This document shows positions 1 through 7,610 of a DNA stretch of 31,239 bases, piece after piece; the stretch's first letter is position 1, and each line of letters starts with the position of its first letter. Under the pieces are notes generated by a model. It did not search any database, was not told the DNA's origin, and saw nothing but the letters and a program-made list of their open reading frames with translations. The position numbers were made by a program, and so were the translations under genes. The DNA comes from JAAERC01 sp032123495 (GTDB taxonomy: Bacteria > Zixibacteria > MSB-5A5 > GN15 > PGXB01): assembly GCA_032123495.1 (NCBI GenBank), contig JAQBFG010000316.1:1-31239 (forward strand), given 5' to 3'.

Positions 1-273
1 CCGTTTAAGGGGGGAGTACTTCATACCGAATACGCCTCACTTTTGACTTTGCTTGAATTTGTCGAGATGAACGGTAAAATATTCAAAGGGAAAGAGATCG
101 AGATATTCGGCGATAACATTCATCTGATCAGTCAGGTCAATAAAAAGATACCATGTACCTATGAATTCACGGCGTTGCTCAAAAAAGCGCTCGATTACAG
201 GAAAAAATATAAATACAAACTCGGCTGGGTTCCGCAGGAGAATAATCCTTCCACCAGCCTTCTTTTCGATTGA
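1..273 (+). CDS. RNase H-like domain protein, 3' end only
   Basis: The reading frame is open from base 1, so the 5' part lies outside the window. The visible 90 residues resemble the second half of an RNase HI-like fold: HTEYASLLTLLEFVEMNG matches the helix carrying the catalytic Glu, IEIFGDNIHLISQVN matches the strand-plus-Asp segment (usually GDSQLVVNQ), and LGWVPQENNPS matches the WVPREEN segment. These enzymes cut the RNA strand of RNA-DNA hybrids. In typical family members the WVPREEN segment is followed by an Asp that completes the active site (NKEAD); here the aligned residue appears to be Ser (NNPSTS), so activity is doubtful. The family call rests on motif recognition only. A short gap separates it from holA. 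Confidence 0.5.
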   Translation, partial: PFKGGVLHTEYASLLTLLEFVEMNGKIFKGKEIEIFGDNIHLISQVNKKIPCTYEFTALLKKALDYRKKYKYKLGWVPQENNPSTSLLFD

Positions 274-298
274 CATAATTCATTTAACCGGCTTAATT
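270..298 (+). promoter_or_regulatory. Possible sigma-70 type promoter for holA
   Basis: A perfect -35 box TTGACA (270-275) overlaps the stop region of the preceding gene. It is followed after 17 bases by the weak -10-like TTAATT (293-298). Transcription would then begin only a few bases before the holA ATG at 306, where no Shine-Dalgarno sequence is visible, which would suggest a leaderless or nearly leaderless message. The -10 match is poor. Confidence 0.3.
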
Positions 299-305
299 TG
301 TCGGT

Positions 306-1301
306 ATGACCCCATCAGAATTAAGCAAGGAGCTTGACAAGAGTAAGTTCCGGTCGGTTTATTATTTTTACGGTTCCGAAGATTACCGTATCAAAGAGGC
401 CGAAAAGGCGATTGCGGCGCGGTTTCTTCCGAAATCGCTTTTGAAAACCAATCATACGATTTTATCAGCGTCAAAACAGAAACTTGGCGAAATTCTAAGC
501 GAACTATCGGTTTTTCCGATGCTGGGCGATAACCAGCTTTTTTCTATCACCGATATTCAGGCGCTGGCTCCAAAAGATATCGAAAAGATACTCAAATTAA
601 TGACACCTCCCGACCCGAATCGGGTAATAATTATGTCGACACCATCGTCAAAATTGCCCCGAAAAACTTCAAAAGTGCTGACATTGTTGGCCAAAAAGGC
701 AACAGCGGTTGAGTTCGGACGGATAACAGGAAATATGTCAACCGGCAAAATCAGAGCTATGCTTAATGAAAAAAATATCGAGATCGAACCGGATGCGCTT
801 CAGATGCTGGTAACATTGGGCGGCGGCAATATCGGAGGATTGATTCGTGAAGTAGAAAAGCTGATTGATTATATCGGTGAAGCCGGGATTATCAAAGAAG
901 AGGATATCCTTGCGGTCTGCTCCGATTATCAGGTTTTCAAAATTTATGAGCTGGCCGATCAAGTTGCTACCAGAAATCTTGACAGCGCGCTTGATATTGT
1001 TAATTCGCTGCTGCGAAACGGCGAGACACCATCGGGAATAACTTTTTGGCTGTCGGAACATTTTATTGATCTTTATCTGGTCAAAAACAATAAGCCGCTT
1101 CCGGTGTATAAAAGGAATCTGAGCTGGAAATTTAACAAGCAGGTGAATCTATTTGACAATGATGAATTGGAACTTATCATCAAACAGATCGCCGAAACTG
1201 ATGTTGCCCTGCGAAGTAATCTCAAATCTGACCAGACTATATTAGAGAAGCTGATTTTTAATATTTGTTTGACGGAAAACCGGCTGTCCAAAACCAGATA
1301 A
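306..1301 (+). CDS. holA: DNA polymerase III subunit delta
   Basis: This is the delta subunit of the replicative clamp loader, which opens the sliding clamp so it can be placed on primed DNA. At 331 residues it has the usual family length. The N-terminal VYYFYGSEDYRIKEAEKAI matches the start of the HolA N-domain (FYGxExxLxxEA pattern). A central helix reads LVTLGGGNIGGLIREVEKL, which is the family's GNDLxxLxxEIEKL region. The C-terminal alpha-helical collar domain follows (about 205-325). HolA has an AAA+ fold but normally no working Walker A, and none is seen here. The ATG at 306 has no clear ribosome binding site. It stands alone between the RNase H-like gene and the ECF sigma gene, which fits its usual scattered placement. 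Confidence 0.93.
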   Translation: MTPSELSKELDKSKFRSVYYFYGSEDYRIKEAEKAIAARFLPKSLLKTNHTILSASKQKLGEILSELSVFPMLGDNQLFSITDIQALAPKDIEKILKLMTPPDPNRVIIMSTPSSKLPRKTSKVLTLLAKKATAVEFGRITGNMSTGKIRAMLNEKNIEIEPDALQMLVTLGGGNIGGLIREVEKLIDYIGEAGIIKEEDILAVCSDYQVFKIYELADQVATRNLDSALDIVNSLLRNGETPSGITFWLSEHFIDLYLVKNNKPLPVYKRNLSWKFNKQVNLFDNDELELIIKQIAETDVALRSNLKSDQTILEKLIFNICLTENRLSKTR

Positions 1302-1323
1302 AACAGACGAGTGGAATAATATA

Positions 1324-1920
1324 TTGGAAGAAAAGCGACCATTGGCGGTAGATAAGATGGAAGAGACAGACGGGGCCGATAAGGATCGGTTTCTGCTGGT
1401 TAAAGCCAAAGATGGTGACAAAAACGCTTACGGCAAACTGGTGCTGATATATCAAAGGAGGCTGGTCAGACAGATTTTTATGATGATGGGTCGGGTCGAC
1501 ACGGCTGAAGATATTGTTCAGGAAGCGTTTGTGAAAGGGTATTTCGCTCTGGACAGTTTTGAGATCAACCGGCCATTTTATCCCTGGATCACAAAAATTG
1601 CGAGAAACCTGGCGCTCAATCTGATAAAAAAAGATAACAAGATGTCGGTTTTCTCAGAGCTTGATAAGACCGAAATCGAAGTAGTCGATGTTTCTGATAA
1701 TCCGCTTGAGACGCTGATTGACAAAGAAAACGACCGGCGACTGGCCAAGGCGGTATTGGCACTTCCGATTGCTTTTCGGACAGTGTTTGTTCTGAGAACA
1801 GTTGAAAAAATGAGTTATGAAGATATTGCCAAAAAGCTTAAAATATCTGTTGGGACGGTTAATTCGAGATTATCGCGCGCGCGGGAAAAACTGGTGGAGA
1901 TGTTGAAGGATCTGTTGTGA
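1324..1920 (+). CDS. ECF-type RNA polymerase sigma factor
   Basis: This is a small sigma-70 family factor of the extracytoplasmic function group, which directs RNA polymerase to stress-type promoters. Region 2 is seen around residues 30-100, including DTAEDIVQEAFVKGY and the tryptophan-containing PFYPWITKIARNLALN. Region 4 is seen around 135-195, with a helix-turn-helix MSYEDIAKKLKISVGTVNSR. There is no region 3, as expected for ECF factors. The start is uncertain: TTG at 1324 and ATG at 1357 are both in frame and neither has a strong ribosome binding site, and the conserved part starts after both. The stop is followed 4 bases later by a zinc-finger membrane protein that is almost certainly its anti-sigma factor, so the two form one regulatory unit. 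Confidence 0.92.
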   Translation: MEEKRPLAVDKMEETDGADKDRFLLVKAKDGDKNAYGKLVLIYQRRLVRQIFMMMGRVDTAEDIVQEAFVKGYFALDSFEINRPFYPWITKIARNLALNLIKKDNKMSVFSELDKTEIEVVDVSDNPLETLIDKENDRRLAKAVLALPIAFRTVFVLRTVEKMSYEDIAKKLKISVGTVNSRLSRAREKLVEMLKDLL

Positions 1921-1924
1921 TATT

Positions 1925-3205
1925 ATGAACTGCGAAAATATAAAAGAAAAGCTATCGCTCTATATTGATAATCTGCTTGAACCGGATGAAAGAGAGAAAA
2001 TCAGGGAGCATATCGAAAGCTGTGATAGCTGTCGTATTTATTATGACAAACTGCTCAAACTTGGTCAGATTGTAAACAACTTTGTTACTACTGATAAAAC
2101 CGAGTATTGGGAATCTCAAAAAGATAAAGTAATGGATAAGATTGAGCAGGCAGAGTCGGAAAAGATCATCAATGTGCAGCCGGTCAGAAAACAGAATCGG
2201 TTTTACAAATATCTGGCAGTGGCGGCATCGCTGGCTTTGGTTGGATTTGTCTCGATCTATGAGTCGCAGGAATTCAATCAGGTAAAAGGTCTTTTTGATG
2301 ACAGTGAAGAAACTACAACAGAACAGTTAATGGAAACCGATAGTGCAGAAGATATTGAGGTTCGAGGCGGTCGCGCTGGGGAAACGACTTTTGAGGCGGA
2401 AGTCCCAACAGATAAGGCTGAAAGCATCGATGATGAAATAATGGATAAAGATGATTCGATCGAAAATATAGTAGATTCATATTCGAATAAGCCGGCTATC
2501 GCTCCAAAAAAACGGACCGAAAAATCACAAGCTGTGCCGGAAAAAGAAGAGAAGGCAAAAATATCCGAAAGTGTGGAAGGTGAACTATCAGTCGGCATGC
2601 CAAAGCCAGTACAACCTATGCTTAAAGGGGTAGCGGTTGACGATGTTTCAATAGATGATGAGTCCCCAAATGTTATTCGATTTAAAAGTAAACCACCTCT
2701 ACCTGCCGAAGTTGAACCATTGACCATAAAATCGCCACAGCCGATTGTTGAAAAGGAAGTAGGCGGGCAGCAGACAGAGATACTTTATAAGGCATCTGGA
2801 ATAAAGGATGATAAAGAAGCAGGAAATTTGGATATGAAAATGTCGGTTCAATCGGATGAAGGTAAAGAGTATATGATGGAGCCACGTCAGGAAAAAGATT
2901 CTGCTATCACTGAAGTTAATATTTATAGAATCAGACTTGACTCGCTCGAAGAAAAATATGCGGGGATCTATTCGCCGCACTATCGGGAGTCATCAGCAAA
3001 AGGACGCGCCGTGGAAACCCCGGTTTCGCTTGATCCGGTGGTTCTTGAAATTGCTGAGACCTGTTTTCAGGTCGGCATATTATCGCTCGATGAAAACGAA
3101 CGTGAAGAGATGATAGATAAATTACGGCAGCTGTCAATTCATGGCAGTCCGGAAACGATCGAGAAGATTCAGCGGTATATTGTTTTGCTCCTGACGGCCG
3201 AGTAG
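1925..3205 (+). CDS. Zinc-finger (zf-HC2) transmembrane anti-sigma factor
   Basis: The N-terminus carries the anti-sigma zinc-finger pattern: Cys3, then His29-Glu-Ser-x-Cys33-x-x-Cys36 in EHIESCDSC. In this family that domain holds the partner ECF factor inactive in the cytoplasm. A single membrane segment follows at about 94-112 (KYLAVAASLALVGFVSIYES). A very long extracytoplasmic part of more than 300 residues comes next, rich in Glu, Asp, Lys and Pro and probably disordered, ending in a helical tail (about 370-426). Most ECF anti-sigma factors are about half this length, so the outer part may be a sensor or a tether. It starts 4 bases after the sigma gene stop, which indicates co-transcription and probable translational coupling. 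The signal it senses cannot be read from the sequence. Confidence 0.85.
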   Translation: MNCENIKEKLSLYIDNLLEPDEREKIREHIESCDSCRIYYDKLLKLGQIVNNFVTTDKTEYWESQKDKVMDKIEQAESEKIINVQPVRKQNRFYKYLAVAASLALVGFVSIYESQEFNQVKGLFDDSEETTTEQLMETDSAEDIEVRGGRAGETTFEAEVPTDKAESIDDEIMDKDDSIENIVDSYSNKPAIAPKKRTEKSQAVPEKEEKAKISESVEGELSVGMPKPVQPMLKGVAVDDVSIDDESPNVIRFKSKPPLPAEVEPLTIKSPQPIVEKEVGGQQTEILYKASGIKDDKEAGNLDMKMSVQSDEGKEYMMEPRQEKDSAITEVNIYRIRLDSLEEKYAGIYSPHYRESSAKGRAVETPVSLDPVVLEIAETCFQVGILSLDENEREEMIDKLRQLSIHGSPETIEKIQRYIVLLLTAE

Positions 3206-3284
3206 GGCAGATTTACAGAACTTTTTGTTCAAATAAACGTATTCAAAACTTAGAAGAACATTAATTCCCTTTTGGGAGGTGAGT

Positions 3285-3752
3285 ATGAGTAATAAAAAAC
3301 TTTATCGTTCACGGGTCGATTGTAAGATCGGCGGTGTCTGTGCCGGGTTGGCCGAGTATTTTAATATCGACGCTACCATTGTCAGGATTATTGCAATTTT
3401 GCTGATATTCGCCGATGGAGTTGGTTTCATCGGATATCTTATAGCCTGGATAGTGGTGCCTCGTCGGCCGATGGATACGGCAATGGAGGTAAATCAGCCG
3501 GAAACTTTGTCTCAGGGAAAAACTGGAGATGATGCGACTGGCCTTAATATTATGATCCCGGGGGCAATCTTAATTATAATCGGGATTATATTTTTGGTCA
3601 AAAACAGTTGGTGGTGGTTTGATTTTGGTGATCTGTGGCCGATTCTTTTGATAGTTATCGGTGTTCTGATGCTGATCAAACATGGCAAAAAGGATGATAC
3701 GGAAAATAAAAATGAGGAAGCAGAATCCCAGGAGGGGGGAGGCTCCCAATGA
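3285..3752 (+). CDS. PspC-domain membrane protein
   Basis: The first 60 residues are a PspC domain: KLYRSRVDCKIGGVCAGLAE is the conserved entry (LYRSxxDxxIGGVCaGLAeYF), followed by a membrane helix and the IAWIVVPRRP exit. Two more hydrophobic segments (about 86-102 and 115-132) resemble the LiaI/LiaF-like membrane region. PspC proteins belong to envelope-stress responses such as phage-shock systems. I start at ATG 3285 because GGGAGG (3274-3279) sits at proper spacing; GTG at 3279 overlaps that site and is less likely. The gene overlaps the next by ATGA, so the two are coupled. Placement directly after the ECF sigma/anti-sigma pair suggests a shared envelope-stress function, which is inference. 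Confidence 0.85.
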   Translation: MSNKKLYRSRVDCKIGGVCAGLAEYFNIDATIVRIIAILLIFADGVGFIGYLIAWIVVPRRPMDTAMEVNQPETLSQGKTGDDATGLNIMIPGAILIIIGIIFLVKNSWWWFDFGDLWPILLIVIGVLMLIKHGKKDDTENKNEEAESQEGGGSQ

Positions 3753-4654
3753 CGCCAGCCAGATTTCGTTGGGGTTTGATGTTTGTTGCGGTCGGTATCG
3801 CGATTCTTTTGACCAATGCTGATGTTCTCGGATATGATTACTGGATGGAACTGTTTTCATTATGGCCGATGCTTCTGATTGCAATTGGTGTTGAAAAAAT
3901 ATTCCTGCGCAGTAAATTAAAATTTATCTCATATCTGGCGCCGCTGCTATTAATCGGGACAATGGTGTATGTCGGATTTATAGCCGATGTAGGTTCCTGT
4001 GATGATGAATCTTATTCCTCGAATCGGTGGAGCGAAACGATTGATTCCTCGGTCAACAGAATCGATGCAAAAATTGATCATTACAAATCAGATATTAGAA
4101 TCGGGCGGAGTAATTCCAATGTGGTGAAGGGTCGTTTTGACCGATTTTCCCGCAGGCCGAAAATACAGTTTTCGCAATCAGATAGTGTCGCCAATCTTGA
4201 TATTAAATATCGCCGTGGCGGACCGGGCCGGATAATTACGATTAACGGTGGACGCTTTGACAATGACTGGTCGCTGTCGTTTAATGATAAGGCAACTCTT
4301 TTGTTAACCTGTCTTGGTGATGATTCCGAAGTCGATCTAAATTTGCGATCGGTTCCTCTTAAGGAGCTTAAGGTAGAAAACGATGACGGTGATATCACTC
4401 TGGAGATAGGAACACTGGTTCCTGATGTTTTTGCCGATGTAATCGGCAATGATGCATCGTTGCGGGTGCGGTTACCTGAAGAATGCGGACTGAAAGTGAA
4501 TGTATCTGAAGCTAACTATATCGATTATCTTGAAACTTTAAATCTTGTTAAAACCGAAGATTATTATATATCTGAAAATTATGATAGTTCAGCGGTAAAG
4601 CTGAATTTAAAACTGGATGATAAACTTCGTAAAATTTCGATCGATTTTTATTGA
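3749..4654 (+). CDS. LiaF-like transmembrane protein with C-terminal beta-rich domain
   Basis: The protein has three predicted membrane helices at about residues 7-28, 35-53 and 58-80. The first two (RWGLMFVAVGIAILLTNADV and LFSLWPMLLIAIGVEKIF) match the LiaI/LiaF-like membrane repeat. The remaining 220 residues are soluble, rich in short alternating strands and in Asp, Asn and Arg, like the beta-stacked 'toast rack' domains attached to such proteins. LiaF-type proteins modulate envelope-stress signalling. The start overlaps the stop of the PspC gene (ATGA), and a strong terminator follows, so this is the last gene of its unit. The exact subfamily is not certain, and its link to the ECF factor is inferred from position. 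Confidence 0.65.
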   Translation: MTPARFRWGLMFVAVGIAILLTNADVLGYDYWMELFSLWPMLLIAIGVEKIFLRSKLKFISYLAPLLLIGTMVYVGFIADVGSCDDESYSSNRWSETIDSSVNRIDAKIDHYKSDIRIGRSNSNVVKGRFDRFSRRPKIQFSQSDSVANLDIKYRRGGPGRIITINGGRFDNDWSLSFNDKATLLLTCLGDDSEVDLNLRSVPLKELKVENDDGDITLEIGTLVPDVFADVIGNDASLRVRLPEECGLKVNVSEANYIDYLETLNLVKTEDYYISENYDSSAVKLNLKLDDKLRKISIDFY

Positions 4655-4686
4655 TCGATTATGTCTAAGGTTAGTTGTTTAGGGTC

Positions 4687-4713
4687 AAAGGCCGCCAAGA
4701 GGCGGCCTTTTTT
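4687..4713 (+). terminator. Rho-independent terminator
   Basis: A perfect 10-bp stem, AAAGGCCGCC (4687-4696) with GGCGGCCTTT (4701-4710), closes a 4-base loop AAGA. It runs into six T residues (4708-4713), after which A/T-rich sequence continues. It lies 32 bases after the LiaF-like gene and would end the envelope-stress unit. Confidence 0.92.
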
Positions 4714-4724
4714 AATATTTATAT

Positions 4725-4752
4725 TTGATATTGAAAGCGGTTTTTATATTAT
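4725..4752 (+). promoter_or_regulatory. Probable sigma-70 type promoter
   Basis: TTGATA (4725-4730) and TATTAT (4747-4752) are separated by 16 bases, each one mismatch from the classical -35 and -10 boxes. The site lies just after a terminator and 30 bases before the next start codon, so it is well placed to drive the NTF2-fold lipoprotein gene. Confidence 0.42.
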
Positions 4753-4782
4753 CATGTTTATATATATAAGAAGAAGATAGGT

Positions 4783-5169
4783 ATGACATTGTCTCGTTTC
4801 TCATTCAAGATTGATTTGATTTATTCGGTTTTCGTGGCAGTTATTTTTATGTTAAATATTAATTGTCAAGAAAATGAACCAATAACCCAAAAACTTTCTC
4901 CTTCAGAGAATAAGCCATCAGAATTATTTTTGCCAGTGGAGGGATGCGTGCCGGATGAAGAAACTGCCTGTAATATTGCTGAGGCAGTTTGGCTGCCAAT
5001 TTATGGTGAGGCAATTTATAGGCAGAAACCTTTTCAGGTTGAGTTGATAAATGACAGTATTTGGGTTGTCTGCGGCATTCTCCCAAGTGAATATAATAAA
5101 GGCGGTGTGGCCTATTTAGAATTACGAAAAGATAATGGAAAGATTCTTGGCATAGGCCATGGCAAATGA
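4783..5169 (+). CDS. NTF2-fold immunity-like protein, probably exported
   Basis: The C-terminal 75 residues match the NTF2-fold immunity pattern (Imm-NTF2 type): TACNIAEAVWLPIYGEAIY, then KPFQVELINDSIWVVCGILP, then GGVAYLELRKDNGKILGIGH. The N-terminus (about 10-28) is a hydrophobic signal ending in LNINC, a weak lipobox, so it may be an outer-surface or periplasmic lipoprotein. Proteins with this domain are often annotated as toxin-neutralising immunity proteins, but many stand alone with unknown roles. No toxin gene is visible next to it: the neighbours are a terminator upstream and a solute-binding lipoprotein downstream, which is separated by 45 bases and has its own ribosome binding site. 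I trust the domain call more than the immunity role. Confidence 0.7.
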   Translation: MTLSRFSFKIDLIYSVFVAVIFMLNINCQENEPITQKLSPSENKPSELFLPVEGCVPDEETACNIAEAVWLPIYGEAIYRQKPFQVELINDSIWVVCGILPSEYNKGGVAYLELRKDNGKILGIGHGK

Positions 5170-5214
5170 TTATTGGTCGATTAAGTTTCTTACAACCAAA
5201 AGTGTGAGGGAAAA

Positions 5215-5976
5215 GTGAAAAAATTATTTTTGTTTATACTACTGGGTCTGATTATTTTTGTAATTTTTGCCTGTGACGATAATAAGCAGCCGGGGTGGAA
5301 AACCGATGCGATCCTCAGGGTCGGAACCGATGCCACTTATCCTCCGTTTGAAATGGTAGACACCAGAACCGGTCAGCCGGAGGGGTTTGATATTGATATC
5401 ATGAAGGCGATTTGCCGGATCAATAAATGGAGACCGGAGTTTATTGTGACGCCTTTTGACGGGATTATCTCCGGACTTAAAGGCGAAAAATATGATTGTA
5501 TAATATCGGCTATGACGATAACCGAACAGAGGCAGGCGATTGTTGATTTTTCAGAGAGTTATTATCTGGCTGGTCAGGTGATTGCCGTTCCGCCGGACGA
5601 TACGATTATTTTTTCGGTTGAAGATCTAAGAGGAAGAAAAGTCGGGGTTCAGTTGGGAACAACCGGTGAAAAAATGGCCAAATCGCTGGCCGGATTGCTG
5701 GTTTTTTCATTTGATAATATCGGCGCTGCTTTTATTGATATGGAAAACGGACAGATCGACGCTATCCTAAACGATTGGCCGACAACAAATGAGTATATAA
5801 GACTTAAAGGAACGGCCAAGACGGTCGGTGAAATTCTCTCCAAAGAGTATTACGGGATCGCTTTGAAAAAAGGGGATAGTGAACTAATTACTAAAATCGA
5901 TTCGGCCATAACAATATTAAAAGACAATGGAGAATACGACAATATTTACGAAAAATGGTTTAATCCGGTTCTGTAA
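5215..5976 (+). CDS. Amino-acid type ABC transporter solute-binding lipoprotein (family 3)
   Basis: This is a periplasmic binding protein of extracellular solute-binding family 3, which captures polar amino acids for an ABC importer. The signal peptide ends in FVIFAC with Cys20 as the lipid-attachment site. Family motifs follow: LRVGTDATYPPFEMVD, then GFDIDIMKAI, then FDGIISGLKGEKYDCIISAM and the TEQRQAIVDFSESYY signature. The 253-residue length is standard. The GTG start is chosen because GAGGGAA lies a few bases upstream. No permease or ATPase gene adjoins it, so it is an orphan binding protein: its transporter must be elsewhere, or it may act as a sensor. The substrate cannot be deduced. 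Confidence 0.88.
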   Translation: MKKLFLFILLGLIIFVIFACDDNKQPGWKTDAILRVGTDATYPPFEMVDTRTGQPEGFDIDIMKAICRINKWRPEFIVTPFDGIISGLKGEKYDCIISAMTITEQRQAIVDFSESYYLAGQVIAVPPDDTIIFSVEDLRGRKVGVQLGTTGEKMAKSLAGLLVFSFDNIGAAFIDMENGQIDAILNDWPTTNEYIRLKGTAKTVGEILSKEYYGIALKKGDSELITKIDSAITILKDNGEYDNIYEKWFNPVL

Positions 5977-6025
5977 TCAGTTCAATGGGGTTAACTCAAA
6001 AAATTTTTTAAAACTGTTATGCTGG

Positions 6026-6045
6026 GGCAGATGAGGGCATCTGCC
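6026..6045. repeat. Perfect 8-bp hairpin in the SBP-cmk gap
   Basis: GGCAGATG (6026-6033) and CATCTGCC (6038-6045) form a perfect stem around AGGG. No T-run follows, so a terminator is unlikely. The G+C-rich block stands out in an A/T-rich 210-base gap (5977-6186) with nothing else recognisable apart from a promoter-like site at its end. It may be one copy of a dispersed intergenic repeat, but a second copy is not seen in this window. Confidence 0.35.
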
Positions 6046-6149
6046 GCCCACATTTGAAAATTATTTCTAAAAACTGTATTTTCCTTCATATTTAAGAAAT
6101 TTCCGGCCAAAAATTATTGTATTAATCTGTTTTGGGGCATAGAAATATG

Positions 6150-6177
6150 TTGATTTTTCCTGAGATATGGTTATCAT
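6150..6177 (+). promoter_or_regulatory. Possible sigma-70 type promoter for cmk
   Basis: TTGATT (6150-6155) and TATCAT (6172-6177) are spaced by 16 bases. Initiation about 7 bases later would fall at or just before the cmk start codon, which fits the lack of a Shine-Dalgarno sequence there. This is a weak call from consensus boxes alone. Confidence 0.33.
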
Positions 6178-6186
6178 ACTTTGCTT

Positions 6187-6891
6187 ATGTCGATGAATTA
6201 CAAATTGTCAGCATTGGCCGGGAAGATAATTGCTATTGATGGACCGGCCGGTTCGGGGAAATCGACCACAGCCAGATTGTTGGCTTCGAAGATTGGTTAT
6301 ACTTTTCTTGATACCGGAGCGATGTATCGGGTGGTTGCCTGGGTGGCCTTAAAAAAGGGAATATCGGTTGATGATGGCGAGTCGCTGGAGATGATTTCCC
6401 GCCAGGTAGAAATTAGTTTTGAAATGGATGGTGATATTAATCGCGTGTTTTTGTTTGGCAAAGAGATGACCGATGAAATCCGGACACCGGAAGTTACCAA
6501 GGCGGTCTCGCCGGTATCGGTTCATGCCGGAGTCAGAAAAGCTTTGGTAAAACGGCAAAGAGAAATGGCCAAAAATGGATCGGTTGTTGCCGAGGGCCGT
6601 GATACCACCTCAGTTGTTTTTCCCAACGCCGATTTAAAGATTTACCTCGACGCCTCAATTGAAGAGCGGGCGCGGCGGCGACTGCTGGAATTGGCACGCA
6701 AAGGAATAAGCACCACTTTTGAGGATCTTAAGAGAGAAATATATGATCGTGATAAGAGAGATAGCAAACGGGAAAATTCTCCGCTGACGAAAACGACTGA
6801 TGCCGTTGTGATAGATACGACGTCTCTTACTATTGAAGCGCAGGTGGAAAGGATAATCAGGCTGATTAAGGCTAGAATATTGAATAAATGA
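6187..6891 (+). CDS. cmk: Cytidylate kinase
   Basis: This enzyme phosphorylates CMP and dCMP with ATP in pyrimidine nucleotide supply. The P-loop IDGPAGSGKST lies near residues 16-26, followed by the CMP-site motif FLDTGAMYR. The VAEGRDTTSVVFPNADLKIY segment matches the family's GRDIGTVVFPDADLK, with the usual Ile-Gly replaced by Thr-Thr. The lid region DKRDSKRENSPL contains the expected Arg pair and 'DSxRxxSPL' pattern. Length is normal. ATG 6187 and ATG 6193 are both plausible starts, as is TTG 6181, and no ribosome binding site is visible. It overlaps plsC by ATGA, and rpsA follows, a grouping known from many bacteria (cmk next to rpsA). Confidence 0.93.
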   Translation: MSMNYKLSALAGKIIAIDGPAGSGKSTTARLLASKIGYTFLDTGAMYRVVAWVALKKGISVDDGESLEMISRQVEISFEMDGDINRVFLFGKEMTDEIRTPEVTKAVSPVSVHAGVRKALVKRQREMAKNGSVVAEGRDTTSVVFPNADLKIYLDASIEERARRRLLELARKGISTTFEDLKREIYDRDKRDSKRENSPLTKTTDAVVIDTTSLTIEAQVERIIRLIKARILNK

Positions 6892-7511
6892 AGCCCCTCT
6901 ATTTAATCGGATGGATAATAAGTTGGATTGCGGCCAGATTGATTTTTAGGATGAAAGTGCACCATAAAGAAAATATTCCCGACAAAGGCGCCTTTATACT
7001 GGCAAGTAATCATATTTCATTGGCTGATCCCCAATTTGTTGGCTCGGCCGTAAAAAGAGAGATCCATTTCCTCGCCAAAAAAGAATTATTCAATAATAAA
7101 TTGTTTGCAAATATTCTCAAACGGGTTAATACTCATCCGGTAAATAGAACCGGTTTTGATAAAAAGGTAATAGAGACAGCAGTTGAAATTTTGCAATCAG
7201 GCGAGCCGATAATAATGTTTCCTGAGGGAACCAGAGGAAGAGAAGGGAAGTTTCTGCCAGCACGTCCCGGAATCGGTATTATTGCGCAGACGGCAAAAAT
7301 CCCGGTGGTACCGGTATATGTCAGCGGGACCGATAAATTAACGGCATGTTTTTTTGGAAAAGAGAAACTCAATCTGTTTATAGGTCCACCTGTTACGGTT
7401 GATAAAATAAAAAATTACAGTGATGATAAAAATGGCTATCGTGAATTAGCCGATGAGATAATGAATCGAATCAAAGATTTAAAAGCAGAATTTGATGGGA
7501 GGGTTAATTAA
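6888..7511 (+). CDS. plsC: 1-acyl-sn-glycerol-3-phosphate acyltransferase
   Basis: This enzyme transfers an acyl chain to lysophosphatidic acid to make phosphatidic acid, the second acylation of membrane phospholipid synthesis. The catalytic block NHISLADP (residues 41-48) fits NHxSxxDP/NHxxxxD. The substrate-binding block FPEGTRG (111-117) and the later IPVVPVYVSGTDKL complete the PlsC domain. An N-terminal hydrophobic helix (about 3-20) anchors it at the membrane. At 207 residues it is of normal size. Its start overlaps the cmk stop (ATGA), so the two are translationally coupled. Confidence 0.92.
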   Translation: MKPLYLIGWIISWIAARLIFRMKVHHKENIPDKGAFILASNHISLADPQFVGSAVKREIHFLAKKELFNNKLFANILKRVNTHPVNRTGFDKKVIETAVEILQSGEPIIMFPEGTRGREGKFLPARPGIGIIAQTAKIPVVPVYVSGTDKLTACFFGKEKLNLFIGPPVTVDKIKNYSDDKNGYRELADEIMNRIKDLKAEFDGRVN

Positions 7512-7581
7512 TAGCATCCGGAATTTCGTTTAAGTATTTCAATTCGGGTCGATATTAAAATAACCGATTTTATTTTGAATG

Positions 7582-7610
7582 TCCCACTGAAACGGTTTTC
7601 CGTTTCGGGA
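7582..7610 (+). promoter_or_regulatory. Hairpin in the rpsA upstream region
   Basis: GAAACGG (7589-7595) and CCGTTTC (7600-7606) pair perfectly around TTTT. The stem is extended by TCCC (7582-7585) with GGGA (7607-7610) across a 3-base bulge. It ends 14 bases before the AGGAGG of rpsA. There is no T-tract after it, so it is not a terminator. It could be a leader structure used for S1 control of its own mRNA, or a DNA palindrome overlapping the promoter: the following TAAATA (7611-7616) could be a -10 box, in which case the hairpin would not be transcribed. Confidence 0.35.

Noticed and set aside
1375..1382. GCCGATAA sigma-28 -10 box near the ECF sigma gene start
   Set aside because: It lies inside coding sequence (Ala-Asp-Lys codons) and points at no flagellar gene; no matching TAAA at the correct spacing.
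3266..3277. TCCC-TTTT-GGGA hairpin over the PspC gene ribosome binding site
   Set aside because: Only 4 bp of stem; too short to support as a regulatory structure.
5173..5198. TTGGT/ACCAA inverted repeat between the NTF2-fold and SBP genes
   Set aside because: Five base pairs with a long loop are expected often by chance.
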